From assembly GCA_958510825.1 (NCBI GenBank), contig OY294044.1, positions 78,228,895 through 78,292,894 of the forward strand: a stretch of DNA of 64,000 nt, given 5' to 3'. The first letter of the stretch is position 1, and each line of letters begins with the position of its first letter. The notes below the pieces were generated by a model. It saw only the letters and a list, made by a program, of their open reading frames with translations. It ran no database searches and was not told the origin of the DNA. Source of the stretch: Brachypterus glaber (lineage: Eukaryota; Arthropoda; Insecta; Coleoptera; Kateretidae). Below, piece after piece: positions 1 through 11,960 of this stretch. A program made the position numbers and the translations under genes.

Positions 1-1394
1 TTTTTAAAAATAATTAATTAATCCAGGTGGGAACATTAGGCTAATTCGTAAACAAGTAAATAATTTAGATTATTTCAATTTAACAAAAAGACCAGAGTAT
101 AGATACCTTATATTGTCCAGTATTTAAATACTGGACTTTTTTTTGCCAATGTCGCAATAACTTGTAAATGCATGTATCTACACCCTCCAAATTTGGTATA
201 AACTTTACTACTACTACTGTGTAGTAAGTCTTTAGTTTAAATCGTTTAAAAATTATTGCGTAATTAAAAAAAAGTCTTTACCCCGTTTTGACAAAATTTA
301 CAAAGTACGATATTCTTTAAACTTTTTATAGAAGTTTGTTTTAATGAATACTAACCCTGGTAGAAAAGTACATAAATCTAACTTAACATAACATTAGATT
401 AGTGACATTTTTATGATTAGTCTCAAACGCTATACACAAACATTATAAAATATATAAATCTAACCTTAAAAACTAACGTTTGACAAAAATGTTATAAAAT
501 ACATAAATCTAACGTTAGTTTCCAACTAAATTCTAACCTTTTTTTAACCTTATTCTAACTTTAAATATTTTTTAAATTTCCATTATTAATACGTGAGCTA
601 TAGTAGAAAATAATTATTTTAGACAGCCATGTGCCCAGGTTTGATAATTATTTATTATTTCTATAAGTTTAAAAAATATCCCCCAAAAGTCAAAATTATA
701 GTAGGTTTTGCAAGAATTAAAAAAATATTTTAAGATTTTGAATTTATAAATAAATATTAACTAACTAAATATAAAGTTTTTCTGAGAGTTAAACGTATTT
801 ATCAAAGTATAACAGCATATTACATGAAAAATATTTAGGGCCACCTAAAAAGATGCCTATTTTATATATAAATATGACGAAATTATGTTTAAAAATATTA
901 TGATTGCTAAAATATATTAAGATTTATTTATATGAATAAATTTGTCTCCAGCTGCCATTTTATGATGCAGGTAGAAATTTTCTAGTTGGCCACGCCCCCT
1001 CCGGAAGTTAGAAATTAAACGTACTTATAACGTATTTCTAACTTAAAAATCTAACGTTAGATTAACGTTTGTAACTAACGTTAGATCCTAACGTTAAAAA
1101 GCGGACATTTGCACATATTTTATAACGTACTTTTATACAGTTTTCTCGACAGTTTTCTAACATTAGAAAAACTTTGTTCTAACGTTAAATTTTTACTAGG
1201 GAAGTCTCTACACCAATAAATAAATAAATAAAATCATTCAAAAGTTATTGCAATAAATGCAAAGAAACATTTTTGCCAGGAAACTCAAAAAGGCTTTGTC
1301 TAGTTTCTTAAATAATACTTAATGGTTATTAAATAATACTTTATGGTTATTACTACTCAGTGTTTATTAATAATAAGCTAGTTAAAATAATTAC
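1..1394. other. Downstream intron or flank of the Ig-domain gene, no exon seen
   Basis: This AT-rich stretch lies on the 3' side of the Ig-like exon that ends at 1395 on the minus strand, so it should be intron leading to exons off the left edge. I see no further exon in it. From about 440 to 1190 the motif CTAACGTTA or its parts (AACGTTAG, CTAACCTT) recurs many times in both orientations, which suggests an old degenerate repeat. A short tandem run of AAAT units sits near 1214-1232. Confidence 0.5.
115..136. repeat. Perfect 22-bp palindrome
   Basis: The 11-base half GTCCAGTATTT is followed directly by its exact reverse complement, then by a run of eight T. It could be a MITE end or chance; no function can be assigned. 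Confidence 0.5.
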
Positions 1395-1525
1395 CATATG
1401 CTCCCATTCAAATTGTTTATACAATTCTTTATTTTTATTGATGTAGCAAGATAGAGTTAGGTTAGTGCCCATCCTCACTCTCAGAGTTTCCTGCGGAATT
1501 TCAAATTGGTTTTCGTTCGTATATT
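1395..1525 (-). CDS. Ig-like exon 2
   Basis: The acceptor is a run of ten T followed by AG, at 1526-1527 and above; the donor is ATG|GTAATT with the last exon base at 1395. The length of 131 bp is 2 + 43 codons. The open frame runs on upstream through the poly-T tract, but that part is intron. Confidence 0.55.
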
Positions 1526-2804
1526 CTAAAAAAAAAACAAGAATAGTATATCCTATAACTAGTATGGAATAGACAATATTCCGCGCGAGCGGAAAGTTTG
1601 TCATACGAGCCTGCAGGCGAGTATGACGGTCCCGCGAGCGCGGGATGAGTATTCCATACGTGCTGTAGACTATACTTTTTCTTCGACTGCAAATATGAAA
1701 CACTGTATGGCTTTAAACTACGGACAAGGTTAAAAACAATGTTTTTTGTGACTCGGCATTGTAAATGCAACAAAACACATATTTTTAAATAAAGCAATTA
1801 ATGTTATTTAATATTTTTTTCAAATCAGTACTTAAAAAAGATTTTTATTTAATTTTAGTACATATTTACAAATTATAATGCAATAATTGAAGGTTATGTC
1901 AGATTGTTGTGACAGATATCAGGTTTAAATATTTAACAATAGATAGAGCAGTTTTATTTTTTTTTTTTTTTTTTTGACTAAATTGATAAAAAACTGGTCA
2001 AATATTAGGAAACCCTAATAAACTTTATGTAATTTTAACGTAAAACTTTAAATTGCATTAAATTATTCAATATTTCATGGTAAAATATATATATTTTTGC
2101 TAATTTTTCTACAGTTTTCCTTTCTTTTATAAACAAGAGATGGCACTACATGTGCTCATTCTAACACTTAATACGGAATATTCATACTGTATCTAGAGCT
2201 AGAATGCATTCATTCTGTATTTGAAAAATGAAAAAATACTGTTTCTAACAAAAAAATACATAAAATTAACAAAAACTCGCAAAAAAATAAAAAAAAAAAC
2301 AGGAAAAAAATGGTAATATTACCATTTATTTACTACCAATAAGTAAAAGTAAAAAGCAAACATTAAATCACAGCCAAAAATATTGGATACTGAAACTATA
2401 TCTCTTTGCATGCAGTCACAAAATAGGTTTGTTTTGGTTCTTGAAAATCGCAGTTCTGAACTGGTTCGGAACTGAGATTTTCGAGAACCAAAACAAACCT
2501 AATAAACTTGATAAACATTTATTTTTGCGGAAATCAGCTTTGTGTGTTTTTCGTGCAATCTTAATAAATTCTTGTAATTTCTTAATAAGTAGTTACTTAT
2601 CAAAGTAATTTAGTTTATTTTTTAATTTTTTATAAATTGTTCTGAAATGTTATCTTAAAACTGAAAATTTCAGTTGAAAATATAAACTCTGTTTCAGTGT
2701 TACAGTAAACATAATAATTAAAAAAACTCACCTTCGGTTTTAAAACAGTGACAAACTTGCAGCAATATCGTAAAATAAACAAATCTCTGAAGCACGTCGT
2801 TCAT
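1395..2804 (-). CDS. Ig-domain secreted or cell-surface protein, first two coding exons (partial gene)
   Basis: Two exons on the minus strand, 2732-2804 and 1395-1525, join in frame. The first gives 24 residues starting MNDVLQRFVYF, with a hydrophobic core (FTILLQV) typical of a signal peptide, and stops after one base of the next codon. The second supplies the other two bases (G+AA, Glu) and then reads 43 residues. It holds the start of an immunoglobulin-like fold: VRMGTNLTLSC (B strand with the first cysteine) and FEWEHM (C strand with the core tryptophan). The exon ends in phase 0 at a GTAATT donor. The second half of the Ig domain and anything after it must lie left of the window. I do not recognise the specific family; insect Ig-superfamily adhesion or recognition proteins have this layout. 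Splice sites and phase are seen; the Ig call is inferred from the motif. Confidence 0.55.
1526..2731 (-). other. Intron 1 of the Ig-domain gene
   Basis: This 1206-bp intron has donor GTGAGT and acceptor poly-T plus AG. It holds a pure T run near 1957-1975, A-rich runs near 2270-2310 and a 76-bp hairpin at 2425-2500. There is no coding sequence that I can support. Confidence 0.5.
2425..2500. repeat. 76-bp hairpin (inverted repeat)
   Basis: The left arm AGGTTTGTTTTGGTTCT is matched by AGAACCAAAACAAACCT on the right, and the inner arms (GAAAATC/GATTTTC and CAGTTC/GAACTG) also pair around a small loop. Overall size and symmetry suggest a fold-back MITE. Confidence 0.7.
2732..2804 (-). CDS. Signal-peptide exon 1
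   Basis: The ATG is at 2802-2804, followed by 24 codons and one extra base, then donor GAAG|GTGAGT, a strong consensus. The N-terminus is polar, then hydrophobic, then VCHCF, as in a cleavable signal peptide. The 5' flank (2805-3200) should hold the promoter. Confidence 0.55.
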
Positions 2805-3525
2805 TTTACGAGCAAAATAAACCTCCTAGCTATTAGCACTGGTTGAAAAACTCAGAAACAACTTAAAACAAGCGGATTTATTTTAAAATATCGCAAAACC
2901 TGCGTTTAATCGCTCCAATCTAAACATTTACACAAAAACGTCACAACAAAATATATTTTCAGACTAGATATTTGTATATTTTAAATGTTGACTTTAAATT
3001 ATAACAAATTAACGCCCAATAAATTATTTATCCCATAATTTATTACACGAAAAGTGGCATATCGGAGAAAATAGAACGTTGTAAATATATACACGCGTGT
3101 ATAAGCGCGTTGTTATACATCTCGGACCGTTGTCATGAGAGAGAGGGTCAGAACAAAGCAGTCCACACGTTTCGCTTCACCACTGGCTGAGCTGGTTTGA
3201 TAATATTGTATTTCTTATGACATGAATAATTCTTGTAAAATCATTATGAAATGAAATATTAAACATAATATTAAAATCCCAAGCAAAAATGTTTAGTATT
3301 TAACGAGGTATTTAAATACACAGATTTCAGTATATTTGCCCTAATTTCAATTACTTTGTAATTATTGTATCTAGAAATGTGAAATTTGGTATTTATTCTC
3401 ACATAAGCTAAATGTAAATATGAAAAGTTTGAATGAAATCGGATCGCGTTAACTTCGTCAAAACGGGGTAAACACTTTTTTATTGTCCCCTTTACGAAAG
3501 ATTACTTTTCTATCTTGATAAGAGA
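2805..3525. other. 5' flank of the Ig-domain gene
   Basis: This is the presumed upstream region and promoter of the minus-strand Ig gene. I see no clear TATA box position or other element that I would defend. A comparatively GC-rich patch at about 3090-3190 is the only obvious compositional change. Confidence 0.3.
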
Positions 3526-5321
3526 CCCAGGTAGCAAGGGATGTTATATTACAAGAAATTAACATCACTTTTGGGTGTATTTTTAAACTAAATCATAACA
3601 TCACATAATATTGAAAAATAACATGTATTTAACATCACATTTGCAACGTAACACGTGCGACGTGACAACCAAGTTATTTAATAACAAATATTTAGCAACG
3701 CTGTGAATATATCACATGTCACATATTAACGTGAATGTCATGTTATTTTGCTTCTCACCGACGTTCGAAGCAAAAAAATCGATATAAGATGATGTTGATA
3801 GAGTAAATTATTATAAGGAAATTGTATACACATTATACAATTTCCAATGGATAGGGGGCTCTGCCGAGCTTCTCAAGACCATGGACACGGATTAAAGGAA
3901 TATATTCTCCGCTTATTCTGCAATTTCGTATTTAGAATCATCTGTTTCAATCTGTGATTGTTTCAATTACTGATTGATTTAAATCCGATTTTTTTATAGG
4001 GTTTTAATGGTTTTATTTAGAAAAAGCTAATATCCTAGGATATTATTTAAATATTAAAGTACCAGTAAAATCGTACATTGGCCAATCTAAGGCGGAAATC
4101 TTATGAACCAACGTACACTGGCCAACCTAAGGCCAATGATAAATTTCTTACTTGAAAATTGAAAAAAAAATATCGTTGGCGTATGTAGGACCAATGCTGT
4201 TTTGCCAAAATTGGCTCGGCGTATGAGGCCTTAGGGCGGCTGATGTTTCTTCAGTATGTAGGCCCACTGTGGGTTTGCCAACATTGGCCCAATGTAGGAA
4301 ACATTGGCACGTCAATGTTTGGTCAACGGGCGGCCAACCAACCACCGTTTGCTGGATTGTATTTTAAACAATTTAAATTAGACATTAAATTTACCATTTA
4401 TTACAACAATATGAAGGAAATTGTGTGATGAATTTAATGACAGAAGCATTTATCAGTTATTGCGAAGTGGGCAAAAATAATACCGAAAATTCAGTATTTA
4501 AATACCGAACATTTTTGTTAGTGATTTACATTTAAAATATAGCCCAGGTAGCAAAATAATAACATGACATTCACGTGAAAGTCACGTTAATATGTGACAT
4601 GTGATGTTAAGATTGTAGTCTCATTTAACAAGAATGTAGCATGGTGGGGATGTCCTAAGTCCGCCCCTAATAACATCACACAATGACATCCCGAAAATAA
4701 CGTGTTTGTGACATCATAAATCCACATTCCTGCGCTGTTATATCTAATATCTTATGGATGCCGTTACTGGTACTTTAATATTTAAATAATATTTTAGAAC
4801 ATTAGCTTTTTTTAAATTAAAACCATTAAAAACGCTATAACCCTATAAAAAAATCGGATTTAAAATCAATCAGTAATTGAAACAATCACAGATTGAAACA
4901 GATAGATTCTAAATACGAAATTGCAGATTAAGCGGAGAATATAATCCGTGTCCGTGGTCTTGAAAAGCCCGGCAGAGCCCCCTATCCATTGGAAATCGTA
5001 TAATGTGTATACAATTTCCTTATAATAATTTACTCTATCAACATCATCTTATATCGATTTTTTTGCTTCGAACGTCGGTGAGAAGCAAAATAACATGACA
5101 TTCACGTGAAAGCCACGTTATTATGTGACATGCTATATATTCACAGCGTTGCTAAATATTTGTTATTAAATAACATGGTTGTCACGTCACACGTGTAACG
5201 TTGCAAATGTGATGTTAAATACATGTTATTTTTCAATATTATTTGATGTTATGATTTAGTTTAAAAATACACCCAAAAATGATGTTAATTTCTTGTAATA
5301 TAACATCCCTTGCTACCTGGG
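3526..5321. mobile_element. Fold-back transposon with about 540-bp terminal inverted repeats
   Basis: The left end begins CCCAGGTAGCAAGGGATG and the right end is its reverse complement, ending CATCCCTTGCTACCTGGG. The arms (about 3526-4065 and 4762-5321) pair over most of their length with small mismatches, including the stretch around CGACGTTCGAAGC and the block near ATCCATTGG. The loop (4070-4760) contains a separate repeat rich in TTGGCC/GGCCAA (4080-4340) and, at 4542-4610, another partial copy of the CCCAGGTAGCAA end. No transposase is visible, so the element looks non-autonomous. Superfamily not assigned. Confidence 0.75.
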
Positions 5322-7844
5322 AGTTTTTATACCTATATTTTTTATCTTTTTGTAAGCATGCCTAATAAGCTTACTGTAGTATTAATTTTTATAGCTTTAT
5401 AGCATTTTTAATTAACAATGCATGTCTTGAAAGGCTGGCTCTAAATTTGTTATAATTTTAGTGAACCACAATATAGCATTATAGATGTTTAATAATAGTT
5501 ATTTATAATACTAAAAGCCGATAGCTGTCCGATCGGGCCGGCCCGAGGGTAATAAACCTACGAAATCGAAATTTAACTTTTTGCCCATGTATTATACAAT
5601 ATTTTTTATTCGATTGTTACTAATTATAATAAATTATTAAAATATACTTAATTTTAAATTGCAAAAAGTATTTCGTTTTAGTGTCTTATGACTTATCTAG
5701 TTATCCATGACAAATTGCTATCCAATCAAATCCCTAAAAAAACAAATGAATCGTTTCTTTTGAGCGCGGTTTTATTTTCAAATTAAAAAAGCTATAGCTT
5801 GGTGATTAATTTCTGTTAAAATGTGTCTGTTATGAAAATAGTAATACTTCTGAACCGTTCTATGAATATTATAAATATTGAAATTGATTTTACAATTTAA
5901 ATTTTGTGTTTTTAATTTATTTTAGTGGATGAATACAGATTAATCAGTTAAAATATATGAGGTTAGTTGAGGTTATGTTATAAAAGAAACTTTTATTTTG
6001 TATGAAATGATTATAATAACTGTATCTGGTCAAACAGTTAGTTCAAGACCAAAAGTGACCTAAAGGTCATAATTCTTTATAAATATTACAGTAAAGGTAA
6101 AGCATTCTTTTAAAAAGCTTAAAAATAAGAAGTTTTAGTTAGCGGGCGAAAAAAACTTTTTGGCCCTAGGGCCACAAAGTTCAACTTTTCGCCCGTAAAA
6201 CATGAACAATAAGTGTCTTTTAGAACCAATCGAATAAAAACATTGTTTATAGAGGTAAAACTTTCTTAAAACACACGAGCACTCTATCTTTTATTTCAAC
6301 CTCAAAATCTATTCCGGACGTCAAACCCACTTAATTCTATAACACATTTAATACTAATATTATTATTACTATAATTTATATGCAAGATTTATTCTCGTTT
6401 AATTCTAATCTTATCTTTTGTATATTTTTACGCTGATTAATTAATATAATTATTTAATTTCAGTGCCGGTTTTTAATATTAGTTTTATTTTTATAATTCT
6501 GAAGTGCTTGAAAAAAATTGATGCGGCGCTAAACTCGAATTGAAACTAACTCGAATTTGAACGCGGTTTCTATAGTCTTTATTAAAAAACATTTAATTAT
6601 TTTTTGAATGTGTAAATTTACTGAATGAATAAAATGAAAAAAATATATATCCAAGTTAATCCTTGTTTATAAATATGTGACCTTGAGATTCATAAAAAAT
6701 TACCTGCGACACTAAATTCATAAAGATTTTACCCAAGTACTGGTCAAATTAATACGTGTCAAATTATTTAATAACTTTCCTATTAATGTATTATTACATT
6801 ATTGGGTAACTTCTTCCCTTACAAAAATTTCACGTATGTTTCTAACAGTACTAGTTTCCATGGTAATTAGTACTGTAACCATAAAAACAAGTAACTAACG
6901 GTAATTAGGACTGTAACCATAGATAATAGATATGAATGTAACCATGGAAAGTAAACCAGCTTGAGAGTCTAGTATATAGCATCCTAAACTTGCTTTCATA
7001 TAGCAAAAAAAATGGAAGAAATTATTGAGACATTCAAAATATTTCTCAAAAGATTAATAAAAAGTGGACGCTATAATTGTGCTAAAAACACTCATAATTA
7101 TATCGAAATATTTATGCTATTTTATGTTAATTTAAGGTCTTATTTTTATAAGTTCCATTTTTAATACTAAATGCTCCCTATAGGGAGGATAAACTATAGT
7201 TTAAAACGGTCAATTAATAAACTATTTTAGATCGATAATATACGCCTTTATTTGGTAAAATTTAGGACGACCTAACAATGACCAACTTTATATCGAAAAC
7301 ATATAGTCAATATTGGTTTAACTGAGAACGTGCTATACATGAACTATTTTAGGTTTAAAATATACTGCTTATATCGTCTCAATTTAGCTCGCTAATAATG
7401 CTTCTATTTTTTCCATTAAATGCAAGCAGATATTTCAAAATAGTATTTATTTTGTTTATTTTTTCTTAACAGACGTTTAGTATTACTAAAGTTTTCAGAA
7501 TGGATGCACGCCGTTTTGAAAATTTACGAATTGTACATTCTTTTTAGGTTTTCAAAAATGATCGAAAAAAAAAGAAAATTATTTAGCTTCTTTTAGAAGT
7601 AAAGAAGTACAGAACAAAAGTAAAAGTGACCTTAGTGAATGCAGTGAAGTTTTAGAAGAATACAAGAGTGGTAGAAGAGATCTGTTGTGGTGAAAGCAGA
7701 AGTAGTGAAATAGTGAATAATAGTGAAAATGAGAGTTATATATATATAAAACAAGAAACGTAGAAAAAGCAATAAAAATGTTTATTTTTTTTACTAACGC
7801 AAGACTTTGCTTGTAAAAAGTAATACGTGTTTCCTAAAGACTAA
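5322..7844. other. Intergenic, AT-rich, no gene seen
   Basis: No exon or transposon protein is recognised. A hairpin at about 6140-6197 pairs GGGCGAAAA with TTTTCGCCC around GGCCCTAGGGCC. The segment near 5800-5930 resembles 35600-35700 (shared blocks such as GAAATTGATTTTACAATT), so it is part of an unnamed dispersed repeat. Short duplicated blocks (GGTAATTAGTACTGTAACCAT-like) occur at 6860-6950. Confidence 0.4.
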
Positions 7845-7957
7845 GGGCCACTTGCACCAAACATGATTTAACCTTAAACTCGGATTAAGTTAATGGTTTA
7901 AGAGTTAATTGACGTTTCGCTGTTGCACCATTTTTTAAACCAAGTTTATTTGTCTTA

Positions 7958-8092
7958 GGGCCACTTGCACCAATGCTGGTTTAACTTTAAACTTGGATTA
8001 AATTGACGGCTGACCAATCAGAACTCAGCCTTTTTAACTTAAACTCGGTTTAGCTGAGTTAATCCCGTACCAAAATTTGGTGCAAGTGGCCC
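7958..8092. mobile_element. 135-bp Harbinger MITE, copy 1 (nested)
   Basis: It starts GGGCCACTTGCACCAATG, ends TTTGGTGCAAGTGGCCC and is flanked by TTA at 7955-7957 and 8093-8095. It has the same terminal repeats as the host element, so it could have been moved by the same transposase. Confidence 0.8.
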
Positions 8093-8237
8093 TTAATCTC
8101 AGAATAAATGTAATCGTTCGAGTTTGATGGTTTGTCACTTAAACCTGGGTTATATCAAAACATAACCTAACTTTAGGTTTTTATCTGTCATTTCGTACCC
8201 GTGAGTGTTTTTCTTTGATTTTACGAAATTACCTGCA

Positions 8238-8366
8238 ATGATGGCAGAAGCCGATTTATTAGATGAAGACTTGTTGGAATTGGAAATATTGGATGATGGT
8301 TTCCGTACCTATCATGAGCGACAAAACTATTTTGAAAGTATGGATGATCTAACATTAGGTTATATA
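8238..8366 (+). pseudogene. Harbinger transposase N-terminal fragment, interrupted
   Basis: From ATG at 8238 the frame reads an acidic segment MMAEADLLDEDLLELEI followed by RTYHERQNYFESMDD, which resembles the N-terminus of HARBI1-like transposases (an acidic leader, then an arginine and R-x-N-x-F/Y-E box). The frame then runs into the 135-bp MITE at 8367. The catalytic DDE domain is absent, so this is a dead fragment. The family call rests on motif resemblance and on the flanking TIRs and TSDs. Confidence 0.5.
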
Positions 8367-8501
8367 GGGCCACTTGCACCAACTTTTGGTCTGGGATTAT
8401 CTCAGCTAAACCAAGTTTAAGTTAAAAATGCTGCGTTCTGATTGGTCGGCCGTCAATTTAATCCAAGTTTAAAGTTAAACCATCATTGGTGCAAGTGACC
8501 C
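8367..8501. mobile_element. 135-bp Harbinger MITE, copy 2 (breaks the transposase frame)
   Basis: It starts GGGCCACTTGCACCAAC, ends TTGGTGCAAGTGACCC and is flanked by ATA at 8364-8366 and 8502-8504. It is the same length as copy 1 but in the opposite orientation. Confidence 0.8.
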
Positions 8502-8560
8502 ATAAAGAAACAGTGGCCAATATTCTTGTACGTATTCAAGAACAACTGGAATATCCCAAT

Positions 8561-8692
8561 TGCGTCCGTTTTTTTGTTTTCGATAACACTATTGTATTGT
8601 GCCACAATTTTAATTAATAAAGCTTTATCATTTATAGTATAATTGGGCGAACGTTTTTTTTTGTTTTCATCTTTTTCTTTAGGCATATCCAT
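8561..8692 (-). pseudogene. Myb/SANT-like DNA-binding protein fragment of the Harbinger element
   Basis: From ATG at 8690-8692 the frame reads a lysine-rich leader, then RSPNYTINDKALLIKIVAQY and NSVIENKKTDA. This matches the first helix region of Myb/SANT-like domains (zeste or fibrinogen-silencer type) found in the accessory protein of Harbinger transposons. Homology fades after about residue 44, where the element is deleted. It is not expected to be functional. Confidence 0.55.
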
Positions 8693-9026
8693 TGCTACTT
8701 TTTAGCTTACAGAACACAATAACACAATAAGTTACTGTCAATAACTAACAGCTTTTTTTGAAAATATAATAAACCAAATGATATAAACGTCAAACGTCAA
8801 AATAATGTGAAGTTAGCTACATTCAAATAACACTAAAATTAGAGATGTGTGCTCGGTTTAACTAAACTTTGTTTAACTTTCATTGGTGCAATGCAAACAT
8901 ATTTAACCAGAGATTATTTTTTAAACGTAGATTAATTAAACCTTGATCAAAATAAAATTGGTGCAAGTGGCCCTAACTGACTCTAAAACTAGTCTAGTCA
9001 AATAATAAATGTAAATTGCAATGAAT

Positions 9027-9757
9027 GTACACGGGCTGATATTTTAAAGGGTAGTAGTGGAAGTTAACAGAACACTCCTGTTAGTTTTTCACCGGGTGAT
9101 TTTCGTAAGGGGTGCCCGCTATCTTGAATTTTAGGGGTGAATTGCTTAATATGCATCTTACGATAAAAATATCCAAACCAACTTTGTTAAGGAGGAAATT
9201 TTCAATAAGTTTTGTTTAGATAATTATTTAAATATACTAATAACAATCGAGTTAAGTTATTCATCAGACGATAAAAGTGGTTATGGGCAAAATTCTCTAT
9301 AAGTTTCATATATTATAAACTTTCATAGGTACTTTGGTACGATTACAGAGGGCGTAACTCGACTTTCAGCGCCCACTGTAACCGTAACAAAATAATTATG
9401 AATTATAGAGAATTTTAAGAACTACAAGTTCGCTCATAGCCACTTTTATCCTCCGATTAATAATTTGGATGAAAAATTGAAAAAAACAATTTAACCCCCA
9501 ACATGACAATTTTTGAATAATTATAACTCGATTGTTATTAATATATTAAAAAAATTGTCCAAACATAAATTGTTGGAAATTTTCTCATTATTTAGTTATA
9601 TACATTTTTATCGTAAGCTTCATATTTAGCGATATAACCGCACTTACCCCTAAAATTCAAGATAGCGGACACCCCTTACGCAAATTACCCGGTGAAAAAC
9701 TAACAAGGATGTTTTGTTACTATCTACTACTACCCTTTAAAGTATCAGCCCGTGTAC
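9027..9757. mobile_element. 731-bp palindromic MITE
   Basis: The left end GTACACGGGCTGATA and right end TATCAGCCCGTGTAC are inverted copies. The arms stay recognisable for 150 bp or more, including CACCGGGTGATTTTCGTAAG against CTTACGCAAATTACCCGGTG and a GCGGACACCCCTTACG block. There is no coding capacity. Confidence 0.75.
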
Positions 9758-9997
9758 ACATTGCAATTTAACAGAGGAATTTCTCGTCGTTTGACTGGAC
9801 TAAACCGGCACTGTTTATTTTTAACACATTATATTTATTCTTCCACGTTATATGATATGAAAATTAGAACACAACTACCGTTTTTATTGCATTGAAACGC
9901 GCGTTTATATAAACAAATGCTAGATGGGGGACCCAATATGAGATAACTATTTAAATAAATCGATAACACGAACCTATCTAGTAGTATCATTAAATTA
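9758..9997. other. Short unique spacer
   Basis: Nothing is recognised between the 731-bp MITE and the 585-bp tandem array. Confidence 0.3.
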
Positions 9998-11960
9998 ATC
10001 AATTTTCAAATATATATTATTACTCGGTAATAATATCTGACTTGATTTTATTTATGGCCACTATTTTTCCGAAACAAATTTTCCTGATTTTTCCCGGTTT
10101 TCCAGGCAATTTTTTTAATTTTTCCCTGACCAATAAGCAGAGTCTTATGACAAAAAAACGACTGTGCGCCTGACATATCTGGAAAAAGAAATCTTGTATA
10201 GAGCTTAGATAGCTTATAAGCTAATTAGCTTAGTTATAGCGTCGGCGAAAATACAATATGCATATTAATATGTATATTAATATGCAAAAAGTGAGGAATG
10301 TTTACTTTATTTAAACAAATAAAGCCTTCACAAATCGAAAAAAAATCATATGACTTTGTAAAATAAGCACAATAGCGCCGAAGGCAAAAATTTTCAAAAT
10401 GATATGCAAAAAATAGATAAAAGTAAGTTATTAAACAAATTAGGCCTTCGCAAACTTAAAAAAAAATACATGTATTTGTAAAAAAGCACAATATTAGGGC
10501 GAAAATTTTAATTAATAAATAAAGAATTTGCAGAAATATAGCATTTTTTTGCTTGTTTTCTACAGCTTTATAGCTAATAACAATTTCATAGGTGAAAATA
10601 TTACAAAATATTGCAAAAAAAAGCTTGTTTGCCAAATTTGGTCGTTGACACGCAAATTTTTTATAAAGAAGTATATAATAATCAATTTTCAAATATATAT
10701 TATTACTTGGTAATAATAACTCATTTGATTTAATTTATGGCCACTATTTTTCCGAAACAAATTTCCCTGAAAAGAAATCTTGTATAGAGCTTAGATAGCT
10801 TATAAGCTAATTAGCTTAGTTATAGCGTCGGCGAAAATACAATATGCATATTAATATGTATATTAATATGCAAAAAGTGAGGAATGTTTACTTTATTTAA
10901 ACAAATAAAGCCTTCACAAATCGAAAAAAATCATATGACTTTGTAAAATAAGCACAATAGCGCCGAAGGCAAAAATTTTCAAAATGATATGCAAAAAATA
11001 GATAAAAGTAAGTTATTAAACAAATTAGGCCTTCGCAAACTTAAAAAAAAATACATGTATTTGTAAAAAAGCACAATATTAGGGCGAAAATTTTAATTAA
11101 TAAATAAAGAATTTGCAGAAATATAGCATTTTTTTGCTTGTTTTCTACAGCTTTATAGCTAATAACAATTTCATAGGTGAAAATATTACAAAATATTGCA
11201 AAAAAAAGCTTGTTTGGCAAATTTGGTTGTTGACAGGCAAATCTTTTATAAAGAAGTATATAATAATCAATTTTCAAATATATATTATTACTCGGTAATA
11301 ATATCTGACTTGATTTTATTTATGGCCACTATTTTTCCGAAACAATTTTCTCTTCCCCGTTTTCCAAGCAATATTTTTAATTTTTCCCTGACCAATAAGC
11401 AGAGTCTTATGACAAAAAAAACGACTGTGCACCCGACATATCATAGATAGCTTATAAGCTAATTAGCTTAGTTATAGCGTCGGCGAAAATACAATAATAT
11501 GCAAAAAGTGAGGAATGTTTACTTTTTATGAATTTGTAAAATAAGCACAATAGCGCCGCAGGCAAAATTTTTCAAAAAAATTATATGCAAAAAAATAGAT
11601 AAAAGTAAGTTATTAAACAAATTAGGCCTTCGCAAACTTAAAAAAAAATACATGCATTTGTAAAAAAGCACAATATTAGGGCCGCAGGCGAAAATCTTAA
11701 TTGATACATAAATAATTTGTAAAAATATAGCATTTTTTGCTTATTTTCTGCAGCTTTATAGCTAATAACAATTTCGTAGGTGAAAATATTACAAAATATT
11801 GCAAAAAAAAGCTTGTTTGGCAAATTTGGCTGTTGATAGGCAAATCTTTTATAAAGAAGTACATAATAACCATGTGGGTGCCGCAGGCGAAATACTTTCA
11901 ATAAATAAGGTTTAAATAGCAAACCATGGATTGGAAATATTAAAATTTTATACAACTTTT
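9998..11960. repeat. Three-unit tandem array, unit about 585 bp
   Basis: The block AATCAATTTTCAAATATAT recurs at about 9997, 10680 and 11265, and the block TAGATAGCTTATAAGC recurs near 10206, 10792 and 11444. Units 1 and 2 are almost identical over 585 bp. Unit 1 and unit 3 carry an extra segment with TTTCCCTGACCAATAAGCAG that unit 2 lacks, so unit 2 is an internally shortened copy. The small open frames repeated at 10456, 11041 and 11638 (minus) are by-products of the array. The array may be built from part of the transposon whose end lies at about 12010-12066. Confidence 0.75.

Larger units (their letters stand above)
7845..8973. mobile_element. PIF/Harbinger-type DNA transposon remnant (1.1 kb)
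   Basis: Terminal inverted repeats GGGCCACTTGCACCAA and TTGGTGCAAGTGGCCC are flanked by the 3-bp direct repeat TAA at 7842-7844 and 8974-8976, the target-site pattern of Harbinger elements. Inside are the start of a transposase-like frame on the plus strand (8238-8366) and the start of a Myb/SANT-like protein on the minus strand (8561-8692). Autonomous Harbinger elements carry just this pair of genes. The middle is deleted, and two 135-bp MITEs with the same ends have jumped in. Confidence 0.75.

Noticed and set aside
10456..11955. Repeated frames of 78-105 codons on the minus strand
   Set aside because: They follow the 585-bp tandem array, have no domain, and overlap plus-strand frames.
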